Shown here one piece after another: positions 30,896 through 37,259 of a stretch of DNA of 37,259 nt. The notes under the pieces are model-generated. The model worked only from the letters and a program-made list of their open reading frames with translations. It was not told the DNA's origin and did no database searches. The stretch's first letter is position 1; each line of letters begins with the position of its first letter. The stretch covers positions 1 through 37,259 of the forward strand of contig JADLBB010000042.1 of the NCBI GenBank assembly GCA_020848055.1, read 5' to 3'. This DNA comes from Chloroflexota bacterium (GTDB lineage: Bacteria; Chloroflexota; Limnocylindria; QHBO01). The position numbers and the translations under genes are program-made.

Positions 30896-31519
30896 TCACG
30901 GGACCTCTGCGGCCGCGGTGGCTCGGTCGAGCTCGGCCTGCAGGCGGGCGAGCAGCGGGCGGATCGGCTCGCGCGGACCAACCGTGATGGCCTCACCCTC
31001 CACCACCTGCAGCCGGCAGAACGGCAGCGGCACGAGGTGTCGGTCCCAGCGGCGATTGAGCCGCACGGCCGGCGAGACGCGCACGGCCCACGGCAGCACC
31101 GGCAGTCCGGCCTGGCGGGCGACGATCACGGCCCCGGGCTTCGCCACGCGGTAGGGCCCCAGCGGGCCGTCGGGAGCGACCACCAGCGAGGCGCCCGCCC
31201 GCCCGAGGCTCGCCAGTTCGCGCGCCAGGCGGGTCGCCTCCGCCCGCTCGTCCTCCGCCGGCAGCTCGACCGATCCGGCATCGAGCGCGGCGAGCATGGA
31301 CGTCATCACCCACCCGCGGAATGTCTGGGTGCTGAAGCTGACGTGGCGCGGCGCGCGGCGCAGGCGCCAGGCCGCAACGGCGGCCGCCAGGTTGTACTCG
31401 TGCCACATGGCCAGCACGACCTGGTCCTGGCTGGCCGATCCGGAGACGCGGCAGGTCGCCGCCACCAGCCTGACGTAGGCGGCCATCGCCCAGCCGACGA
31501 TCACGGCCAGCGGACGCAT
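30896..31519 (-). CDS. DUF374-type lysophospholipid acyltransferase-like protein
   Basis: A 207-residue protein of the LPLAT superfamily DUF374 group. It has an N-terminal hydrophobic helix (LAVIVGWAMAAYVRLVAATC), the MWHEYNLAAAV region where the family's catalytic histidine lies (H40), and SFSTQTFRGWVMTSML. The hallmark is VVAPDGPLGPYRVAKPGAVIVARQAGLPVLPWAVR (pieces), a variant of the family PDGPRGP motif, then RHLVPLPFCRLQVVEGEAI. Relatives add acyl chains to lipid A or lysolipids, but the acceptor here is unknown. The ATG at 31519 is 13 bp after manC; the longer frame lies inside manC. Confidence 0.8.
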   Translation of the reverse strand: MRPLAVIVGWAMAAYVRLVAATCRVSGSASQDQVVLAMWHEYNLAAAVAAWRLRRAPRHVSFSTQTFRGWVMTSMLAALDAGSVELPAEDERAEATRLARELASLGRAGASLVVAPDGPLGPYRVAKPGAVIVARQAGLPVLPWAVRVSPAVRLNRRWDRHLVPLPFCRLQVVEGEAITVGPREPIRPLLARLQAELDRATAAAEVP

Positions 31520-31532
31520 CGGTCCGAGGCCC

Positions 31533-32603
31533 TTACAGGTACCGTTCGCCGGCCGTTCGGGCGATCTCGTCCAGCACGGGCTTGATGTCCTCGGCCCGCT
31601 CGCGACTGCAGACCAGCAGCGCGTCGGGCGTGTCCACGATGATGACGCCATCCAGCCCGACCGTCACGACCAGCCGGTCGCCGCCCTGGACCAGGACGTT
31701 GTGCGAGCCACGGTCGAGGTGCCGCCCGCTGGCCACCAGGTCCTTGCCCTGGGCGGCCGTCAGCGCCTCGAGCAGGGCGGACCAGGAGCCGATGTCGGAC
31801 CAGCCCGCCTCGAGCGGCACGACCGCCATGCGGCCCTCGGCCGCGGCCGGTTCGGCAATGCCGACGTCGATCGAGATCGCGTCGAGCGGCTCACAGATGT
31901 CGCGCACGTCGCTCATCCAGCCCGGCGTGCGGTGCAGCGCCTCGATCCGGGTCAGCGCGCCGGCCAGCGCGGGCTGGAAGCGTTCGACGGCCTGGCGGAA
32001 GGCATACGTCCGCCAGGCGAAGATGCCCGAGTTCCACAGGTGCCCGCCCTCGTCGAGGTAGGCGGCCGCCGTAGCCCCGTCGGGCTTCTCGACGAAGCGA
32101 TCAACGGCCGCCGCGGGGTCGTCGGGGTGCAGGCGCTCTCCGACCCGGATGTAGCCGTAGCCGGTGGCGGCGTGGGTCGGAGCCACGCCGAGCGTCACCA
32201 GGTACCCGCGTTCGGCAACCCGGGCAGCAGCGCGCAGCGCGTCGGCGAAACGATCCTCGTCGGCCACGAAGTGATCAGCCGGCAGGATCAGGGCCACTTC
32301 GTCGGACTCGCGACGGGCCAGCACCGTGGCCAGGCCTGCGGCCACGGCCGTCGAGCGCGCCAGCGGCTCGCCCAGGACGTTGTCCGGCGGCAGTTGCGGC
32401 AGCTGGTCGCGCGTGGCGCGCACGTGGGCCGCCGAGGTGATGACGTAGATGTCATGCGGCTTGAGCAGGGAGCCCAGGCGCGACACGGTCTGCTGCAGAA
32501 GGCTCGTCTCGCCGGTCAGCGCCAACAACTGCTTGGGGGCTCCGCGTCGCGACAGCGGCCACAGGCGCGTTCCGGCCCCGCCGGCCATGACGATGGCGTA
32601 CAT
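31533..32603 (-). CDS. manC: Mannose-1-phosphate guanylyltransferase
   Basis: Makes GDP-mannose from GTP and mannose-1-phosphate. The 356-residue nucleotidyltransferase begins YAIVMAGGAGTRLWPLSRRGAPKQLL, containing the nucleotide-binding signature. Later motifs include VALILPADHFV, ATGYGYIRVGE, VDRFVEKPD, GHLWNSGIFAWR and WSDIGSWSALLEAL. It ends without the C-terminal cupin isomerase domain of bifunctional ManC/AlgA; mannose-6-phosphate isomerisation would come from the PGI/PMI at 25-26 kb. The ATG at 32603 shares one base with the proC stop. Confidence 0.94.
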   Translation of the reverse strand: MYAIVMAGGAGTRLWPLSRRGAPKQLLALTGETSLLQQTVSRLGSLLKPHDIYVITSAAHVRATRDQLPQLPPDNVLGEPLARSTAVAAGLATVLARRESDEVALILPADHFVADEDRFADALRAAARVAERGYLVTLGVAPTHAATGYGYIRVGERLHPDDPAAAVDRFVEKPDGATAAAYLDEGGHLWNSGIFAWRTYAFRQAVERFQPALAGALTRIEALHRTPGWMSDVRDICEPLDAISIDVGIAEPAAAEGRMAVVPLEAGWSDIGSWSALLEALTAAQGKDLVASGRHLDRGSHNVLVQGGDRLVVTVGLDGVIIVDTPDALLVCSRERAEDIKPVLDEIARTAGERYL

Positions 32604-33430
32604 CAGCCGCCGTCCACCTCGGCCTCCAGCCGCTCGCCCAGTTCGAGGGTGCGCCGGTACGCCGCCCACACCGCGTCGCTGAAGACGGTGCGGATGCCGC
32701 CCTTCTCCAGTTCGTAGATGGCAGCGGCGCTGGTGCCGCCAGGCGACGTCACCGCGTTTCGCAACTGGGCCGGATGCATGCCGGAGCGCGCCGCGTACTC
32801 GGCCGAGCCGATGAGCGTTTCGGCCACCAGGTCGTGGGCCAGCTCGCGCGGGAAGCCCAGGTGCACCCCGGCGTCGATCAGCGCCTCCATGACGGCGAAC
32901 AGGTAGGTCGGACCGGTGCCGGACAGGGCGGTAGCCATGGCCACGAACGACTCGTCATCCACCTGGCGTTCCTCGCCGATGGCGCGCAGCACAGCGCGTG
33001 CCCGATCGCGCTGACGTGGCGTGCACTCGGGCGTCGCGCACCACACGCTCATGCCGCGTCGGATCTGGCTGGGCGTGTTCGGCATGGCGCGCACCACCGC
33101 GGGATGCGCCAGGCCGGTGGCCAGGCTGCGCAGCGTGGCGCCGGCGACGATCGACACGACGACCTGGTCGGCCGTCAGGCGCCCTCGCAGGTCGCGCATG
33201 ACGCGGGCCACCATCTGCGGCTTGACGGCCAGCACGACGACGTCGGCGCCCGCCAACGCCTCGCGGTTGACCGCCACGGAGCGGATGCCGTGGCGCTCCT
33301 CCAGGCCCGCCCGCCGGTCGGCGCGCGGGTGCGAGGCGACGAGGTCGTCACCGGCCACGGCCCGATCTGCCAGCAGGCCGGAGATCATCGCCTCCGCCAT
33401 GACCCCGGCCCCCACTATGCCGACCCGCAT
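32603..33430 (-). CDS. proC: Pyrroline-5-carboxylate reductase
   Basis: Last step of proline synthesis, reducing pyrroline-5-carboxylate with NAD(P)H. The 275-residue protein starts RVGIVGAGVMAEAMISGLL (Rossmann GxGxM-type motif). It has VVVLAVKPQMV, VVSIVAGATLRSL and VVRAMPNTPSQIRRGMSV, and the C-terminal signature region SGTGPTYLFAVMEALIDAGVHLGFPRELAHDL (pieces) to VTSPGGTSAAAIYELE. The ATG at 33430 matches the family start; the reading upstream lies in the preceding gene. Confidence 0.96.
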   Translation of the reverse strand: MRVGIVGAGVMAEAMISGLLADRAVAGDDLVASHPRADRRAGLEERHGIRSVAVNREALAGADVVVLAVKPQMVARVMRDLRGRLTADQVVVSIVAGATLRSLATGLAHPAVVRAMPNTPSQIRRGMSVWCATPECTPRQRDRARAVLRAIGEERQVDDESFVAMATALSGTGPTYLFAVMEALIDAGVHLGFPRELAHDLVAETLIGSAEYAARSGMHPAQLRNAVTSPGGTSAAAIYELEKGGIRTVFSDAVWAAYRRTLELGERLEAEVDGG

Positions 33431-33455
33431 CGTCCGTCTCGCCAAGGCTCCGTCC

Positions 33456-34067
33456 TCAATGCTCCTCGTCCGGTCCCACCGCGATCTCGACTCCGAGCAG
33501 GGTGCGAGCCGCCTCGACCTCGCCGGACGCTGCCCCCGACCGCTCGAGCAGGTCGATCGCGGCACTCGCCAGGCGCCGGGCCTCGGTCACTCGACCGAGA
33601 TCGAGGTGCGCCCGTCCGAGGCCGAGTGCCGCCAGCCCCTGCTCGTGCTCGGCGCCGATGTCCCGGGCCTCGTCGATCGCCTCGGCATAGTAGCGGCGCG
33701 CGCTCTCCGGGTCACCTGCGGCCACGCGCAGGTCGCCGATGCGGCGTGCCTGGCGGGTGGCCTCGAGCGCCATCTCGGCCTGCTCGTAGTGCCACAGTCC
33801 GCGATGGCCCCAGATGTCGGCGGCCCACCACTCGCGGTCCGATATCGAGCGGTCCATGGCGGCGACGGCGGCCGACGCGGCGCGGGGGTGGTCTCGGGCG
33901 CGCTCCGCCTCCAGGTAGGGGGCCGCGAGATCTCCCCGGCGCAGCGCCAGCGGAAGGTCGCGCAGCGCATCGGTCCGCTGCGGAGTCGTCACGACCAGCC
34001 CGCGAACCCGTGCGAGGATTCGGCCGGCGATGCCGGGCTCCGGCTCGCCCCAGGCGGGATGCGGCAT
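33456..34067 (-). CDS. TPR-like helical protein of unknown function
   Basis: A 203-residue protein without signal peptide. The central and C-terminal parts are amphipathic helix pairs resembling tetratricopeptide repeats: YEQAEMALEATRQARRIGDLRVAAGD, ESARRYYAEAIDEARDIGAEHEQGLAALGLGRAHLDLG (pieces) and RVTEARRLASAAIDLLERSG. The N-terminal 75 residues (PAWGEPEPGIAGRILARVRGLVVT, then ALRDLPLALRRGDLAAPYL) are not recognised. It lies 8 bp after metK and 25 bp before proC, so it is probably co-transcribed with them. The start ATG at 34067 is the first after the metK stop; longer readings run into metK. It is likely a scaffold or protein-interaction module. Confidence 0.65.
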   Translation of the reverse strand: MPHPAWGEPEPGIAGRILARVRGLVVTTPQRTDALRDLPLALRRGDLAAPYLEAERARDHPRAASAAVAAMDRSISDREWWAADIWGHRGLWHYEQAEMALEATRQARRIGDLRVAAGDPESARRYYAEAIDEARDIGAEHEQGLAALGLGRAHLDLGRVTEARRLASAAIDLLERSGAASGEVEAARTLLGVEIAVGPDEEH

Positions 34068-34075
34068 TGGCCGCC

Positions 34076-35248
34076 TCAGCCCGCGGCGGCGCGCAGGTCG
34101 TCGACGCGGTCCGTCCGCTCCCATGGCAGGTCGAGGTCGGCTCTGCCGAAGTGCCCGTAGGCGGCGGTCGGCCGGTAGATCGGTCGCCGCAGGTCGAGGG
34201 CGCCGATGATCGCGCCGGGTCGCAGGTCGAAGCATGCGCCGATGACCTCGGCCAACCGCCGGTCCGGCAGCAGCCCCGTGCCAAACGTGTCGACGTTGAT
34301 CGACAGCGGATGCGCCACGCCGATGGCGTACGCCAATTGCAGTTCGCAGCGGCGAGCCAGGCCGGCGGCCACGACGTTCTTGGCCACGTAGCGCGCCATG
34401 TAGGCACCGGACCGATCGACCTTGGTCGGGTCCTTGCCGCTGAACGATCCGCCGCCATGCCGCGCCGAGCCGCCGTAGGTGTCGACGATGATCTTGCGGC
34501 CCGAGAGGCCCGAATCGCCCATCGGCCCGCCGATGACGAAACGCCCGGTCGGGTTGACGTAATGGATCGTCCGCTCGTCGAGCAGCTCGGCCGGGATGGC
34601 GACCTCGACCACGTGCTCGCGGACCGCGGCGGCCAGTTCGTCCGCGCCGACGTCGGGATCGTGCTGCGTGCTGACCAGCACGGTGTGGACCCGCGCCGGC
34701 CGGCCATCGGGACCGTACTCGACGGTGACCTGGCTCTTGCCGTCGGGCCGGATGAACGGCAGCGTGCCGTCCTTGCGCACCTCGGCCAGGCGGCGTGCAA
34801 CGCGGTGCGCCAGCATGATCGGCGCCGGCATGAGCTCATCGGTCTCATCGGTCGCGTAGCCGAACATCATGCCCTGGTCGCCGGCCCCGATGTCGTTGTC
34901 GTCGCGGGCGTGGTCAACGCCCTGCGCGATGTCCGGCGACTGGCCCTTGATCGCGGTCAGCGTGCCGCACGTCTCCCAGTCGAAGCCCAGGCGGCTGTCG
35001 TTGTAGCCGATGTCGCGCACGGTCGCGCGCACGAGCTCGAGCACGTCGACGTAGTGGCTCGTCGTCATCTCGCCCAGGACCATGACCAGGCCTGTCGTCG
35101 TGGCGACCTCGACCGCGCAGCGCGCGTTCGGGTCGTGGGCGAGGACGTCGTCCAGGACGGCATCGGCGACGGCGTCGCACAGCTTGTCCGGGTGGCCCTC
35201 GGTGACCGACTCCGAGGTGAACAGGTTGGGCGTCAGGAATTCAGGCAT
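34076..35248 (-). CDS. metK: S-adenosylmethionine synthetase
   Basis: Makes S-adenosylmethionine from methionine and ATP. The 390-residue protein has TSESVTEGHPDKLCDAVADAVLD (pieces; catalytic H19), GEMTTSHYVDV, the GAGDQGMMFGYATDET hexapeptide region and the phosphate loop GGGSFSGKDPTKVDRS. The C-terminus has ELQLAYAIGVAHPLSINVDTFGTG (pieces). The 81 bp upstream contain no recognisable SAM riboswitch. A six-codon reading (35241-35261) overlaps the start but has no support. With ahcY nearby it forms part of the methyl cycle. Confidence 0.96.
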   Translation of the reverse strand: MPEFLTPNLFTSESVTEGHPDKLCDAVADAVLDDVLAHDPNARCAVEVATTTGLVMVLGEMTTSHYVDVLELVRATVRDIGYNDSRLGFDWETCGTLTAIKGQSPDIAQGVDHARDDNDIGAGDQGMMFGYATDETDELMPAPIMLAHRVARRLAEVRKDGTLPFIRPDGKSQVTVEYGPDGRPARVHTVLVSTQHDPDVGADELAAAVREHVVEVAIPAELLDERTIHYVNPTGRFVIGGPMGDSGLSGRKIIVDTYGGSARHGGGSFSGKDPTKVDRSGAYMARYVAKNVVAAGLARRCELQLAYAIGVAHPLSINVDTFGTGLLPDRRLAEVIGACFDLRPGAIIGALDLRRPIYRPTAAYGHFGRADLDLPWERTDRVDDLRAAAG

Positions 35249-35329
35249 GGCTCACTTTCATGCTGCGATCGACCAGTGGGTAACGTGTTGCGGGCGGCGA
35301 AAAGTCAGAACGAACTCGGTTGCGCTTCA

Positions 35330-35971
35330 TCATCCGCTGAGCACCTCGTCGATGACAAACACCTCCCGGCAGCGCTCGACCGCTTGCCTATCGGGCGTCA
35401 CGGTACCCAGCGACGTCCGAATCTCACAATGCTGCGCCGCTTCGTCATCGAAGTGACCTCGCAGGCGCAAGTGCGATCCAGGCTCAACCGATCCGAACTC
35501 GAACTCCAGCGTTGGAGCCAACACGGCATAGATCCCTGGGACGTCATCGGTCATGGAGGCAGGGGGCCGAACGAGGAGCGAGATACCGTTCGCCGAACAA
35601 TCGCTGAGCCATCCGCTGCCGGGCAGTGTGCTATCGCCACAGCCGCTCCCTCCCACGAATGGAGGCAAGAACCCTCCCAGCACGAGCGGCTGATTGCCGA
35701 AGCACGCAGGTCGAATTGCGGCATCCATTGCTGCGACGTCGACCAGCGTGGCCTCGCCTGGCAGGGGGCATGTAACTCCATCGACCACCTTTGGCGTTGG
35801 AGCGGCCATCGTCTGCGAAAGCGAGGCATCCCGCGAAGGGATCACGCATGCACCGGCGCCGACGATGAGCACAACGAGACTTCCCGCCTGTGCCCCCAAG
35901 CGACGCGCCCAGTGCTGGTCAATCCAGAAGCCCTCCCCTGACCGCGGTTGGCCTAGGTCCCCGATTCCCAC
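35330..35971 (-). CDS. Exported six-cysteine protein between ahcY and metK, start uncertain
   Basis: An unrecognised exported protein. The clear part reads DQHWARRLGAQAGSLVVLIVGAGAC, a signal peptide with RR, a hydrophobic core and a possible weak lipobox (AGAC). The mature domain has six further cysteines, C52, C74, C95, C109, C166 and C185 when counted from an ATT at 35923. It ends with LRGHFDDEAAQHCEI and ERCREVFVIDEV. No ATG is available. Choices are GTG at 35971, overlapping ahcY by 19 bp (coordinates given), ATT at 35923 with GGGGAGG 8 nt upstream, or TTG at 35899, which would lose the RR. Its base composition looks less GC-rich than its neighbours. Function unknown. Confidence 0.65.
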   Translation of the reverse strand: MGIGDLGQPRSGEGFWIDQHWARRLGAQAGSLVVLIVGAGACVIPSRDASLSQTMAAPTPKVVDGVTCPLPGEATLVDVAAMDAAIRPACFGNQPLVLGGFLPPFVGGSGCGDSTLPGSGWLSDCSANGISLLVRPPASMTDDVPGIYAVLAPTLEFEFGSVEPGSHLRLRGHFDDEAAQHCEIRTSLGTVTPDRQAVERCREVFVIDEVLSG

Positions 35972-37230
35972 GACTCGCTGTAGGCCTTCTGCTCGGGGGT
36001 CATCGGCTCGATGGCGATGCCCATGGATGTGAGCTTGAGGCGCGCGACCTCGCGGTCGATGTCCTCTGGCACGCCGTAGACCTTCGGCTCCAGCTCGTCG
36101 AGGTGAGATCTCATCCACTCCAGCCCGAGCGCCTGGTTGGCGAAGCTCATGTCCATGACCATGGCCGGGTGGCCCTCTGCCGCGCCGAGGTTGACGAGGC
36201 GCCCATCGGCCAGGACGTAGATGCGCCGGCCGTCGGACATGAGGTACTCGCGCGTGAACGGCCGCACCTCGCGCGACGAGGCCGCCTGTGACTCGAGCGC
36301 GCCGAGCTCGAACTCGTCGTTGAAGTGGCCGGCGTTGGCCAGGATCGCGCCGTCGCGCATCGTCGGGAAGTGCGGCGCCCCCCATACGTTGAGGTTGCCG
36401 GTGCCGCTGATGAAGACGTCGCCGATGCGGGCCGACTCGGCGGCGGTCATGACGCGGTAACCGTCCATCGCGGCCTCCAGGGCACGGATCGGGTCGACCT
36501 CGCACACCGCCACGTTGGCGCCCATGCCGTGGGCGCGCGAGGCGATCCCGCGCCCCACCCAGCCGTAGCCACCGACGACGACCGTCTTGCCGGCGAACAG
36601 GATGTTGGTGGCGCGCAGGATGCCGTCGATGGCGCTCTGCCCCGTGCCGTATCGGTTGTCGAACAGGTGCTTGGTCAGCGCCTCGTTCACGGCCACGACG
36701 GGGTACGCGAGCTTGCCGGCATTGGCCATGGCGCGCAGCCGGATGACGCCGGTCGTCGTCTCCTCGGTGCCGCCGGCCACGCCGTCGAGCAGGTCGCGCC
36801 GGTTCGTGTGCAGCTCGTTGACGAGGTCCGCGCCGTCGTCCATCGTGACCTGCGGCCGATAATCCAGCGCGGCACCGATGTGGCCGTAGTACGAGTCGCG
36901 GTCCTCTCCCTTGATGGCGTAGGTCGGAATGCCGAAATGGGTGACCAGCGAGGCGGCGACGTCGTCCTGGGTCGAAAGCGGGTTGGACGAGCACAGCACC
37001 GCATCGGCTCCACCCGCGGCCAGTGTGCGCATCAGGTTGGCGGTCTCGGCGGTCACGTGAAGACAGGCGCTGATGCGCCAGCCGTCGAGCGGCCGCTCGC
37101 GCTCGAAGCGCTCGCGGATGCCGGCCAGCACTGGCATCTGCCGGTCGGCCCATTCGATCTTCAGCCGGCCGGCATCGGCCAGTCCAAGGTCCGCGACGTC
37201 TGCGGTCCTCATTTCGGTTCGCGCGGCCAT
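35953..37230 (-). CDS. ahcY: Adenosylhomocysteinase
   Basis: Splits S-adenosylhomocysteine into adenosine and homocysteine, relieving product inhibition of methyltransferases. The 425-residue NAD-dependent enzyme has ISACLHVTAETANLMRTL, GADAVLCSSNPLSTQDDVAA, EETTTGVIRL, VNEALTKHLFDNRYGTGQS and the NAD-binding GKTVVVGGYGWVGRG. It continues with VFISGTGN and AILANAGHFNDEF. The ending differs from the usual KP(D/E)HYRY and reads AYSESWESGT; C-terminal variants of this sort occur in thermophile and archaeal-like forms. The ATG at 37230 lies 29 bp from the window edge, so any upstream SAH riboswitch or promoter is not visible. Confidence 0.95.
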   Translation of the reverse strand: MAARTEMRTADVADLGLADAGRLKIEWADRQMPVLAGIRERFERERPLDGWRISACLHVTAETANLMRTLAAGGADAVLCSSNPLSTQDDVAASLVTHFGIPTYAIKGEDRDSYYGHIGAALDYRPQVTMDDGADLVNELHTNRRDLLDGVAGGTEETTTGVIRLRAMANAGKLAYPVVAVNEALTKHLFDNRYGTGQSAIDGILRATNILFAGKTVVVGGYGWVGRGIASRAHGMGANVAVCEVDPIRALEAAMDGYRVMTAAESARIGDVFISGTGNLNVWGAPHFPTMRDGAILANAGHFNDEFELGALESQAASSREVRPFTREYLMSDGRRIYVLADGRLVNLGAAEGHPAMVMDMSFANQALGLEWMRSHLDELEPKVYGVPEDIDREVARLKLTSMGIAIEPMTPEQKAYSESWESGT

Positions 37231-37259
37231 CCGATTCGCATTGCCTCTCGTAGCGGACG

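Noticed and set aside
35241..35261. Six-codon reading (MKVSHA) overlapping the metK start, as a possible leader peptide
   Set aside because: No ribosome binding site, no methionine-rich content and no attenuator structure; most likely chance.
35249..35329. Possible SAM riboswitch upstream of metK
   Set aside because: The 81 bp do not show the paired elements of SAM-I, SAM-II or SAM-IV, and no convincing expression platform or terminator.
32774..35941. A 1055-codon plus-strand open frame opposite proC, the TPR-like gene, metK and the cysteine-rich gene
   Set aside because: Same cause: it runs through several genes in antisense, is low in hydrophobic structure and resembles no family.
1..37259. 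Mobile elements, CRISPR arrays and tRNA genes
   Set aside because: No transposase or integrase motifs, no regularly spaced repeats and no cloverleaf with a recognisable T-arm were found by eye.

Overview
This is a 37 kb window of high-GC, tightly packed bacterial chromosome with no sign of phage, IS or CRISPR material. The gene set fits a high-GC Gram-positive-like or Chloroflexota/Actinomycetota-type organism: nickel superoxide dismutase with its maturation protease, a bifunctional phosphoglucose/phosphomannose isomerase, several DppB/DppC peptide permeases, ECF sigma factors, and many genes with a -10 box only 8-11 nt before the start codon. No rRNA or marker set allows a firm assignment, so the taxonomy is inference.

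Layout. 1-3.7 kb (minus): an ECF sigma factor coupled to an O6-alkylguanine-DNA alkyltransferase (cut by the window edge), a DsbA-like protein, a long-form deoxyribose-phosphate aldolase, then sodX and sodN. 3.85-4.96 kb (plus): a GNAT/CelD-like acyltransferase. 4.95-15.64 kb (minus): one 13-gene directon, in transcription order birA, an ECF sigma factor, a small membrane protein resembling an anti-sigma, accD, accA, a BCCP-like paralogue without the biotin lysine, fabD, accC, fabZ, fabF, accB, fabH, fabG. Most junctions overlap by 1, 4 or 8 bp. It encodes acetyl-CoA carboxylase, its biotin ligase and most of the type II fatty-acid synthase. Acyl carrier protein and enoyl reductase are missing here.

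15.7-18.0 kb (plus): trpS and an AI-2E-family transporter. 18.0-24.5 kb (minus): a complete peptide ABC transporter operon (binding lipoprotein, two permeases, two ATPases), with a strong hairpin between the binding-protein gene and the first permease gene. 24.7-27.7 kb (minus): phosphomannomutase/phosphoglucomutase, bifunctional PGI/PMI, and a small SWIM-motif protein. 27.8-29.9 kb (minus): a second pair of peptide permeases without binding protein or ATPases. 30.0-30.9 kb (plus): a membrane-anchored protein with a duplicated cysteine-pair domain.

30.9-37.2 kb (minus): ahcY, a six-cysteine exported protein, metK, a TPR-like protein, proC, manC and a DUF374-type acyltransferase. AhcY and MetK form part of the SAM cycle. 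ManC, PMM and PGI/PMI together cover fructose-6-P to GDP-mannose. No gene-free stretch exceeds 300 bp; the longest is 24461-24726, which carries the promoter of the peptide transporter operon.

The points most worth a second look are the lysine-less BCCP paralogue kept inside the acc/fab operon, the sigma/anti-sigma-like pair placed between birA and accD, and the repeated near-leaderless promoter layout.
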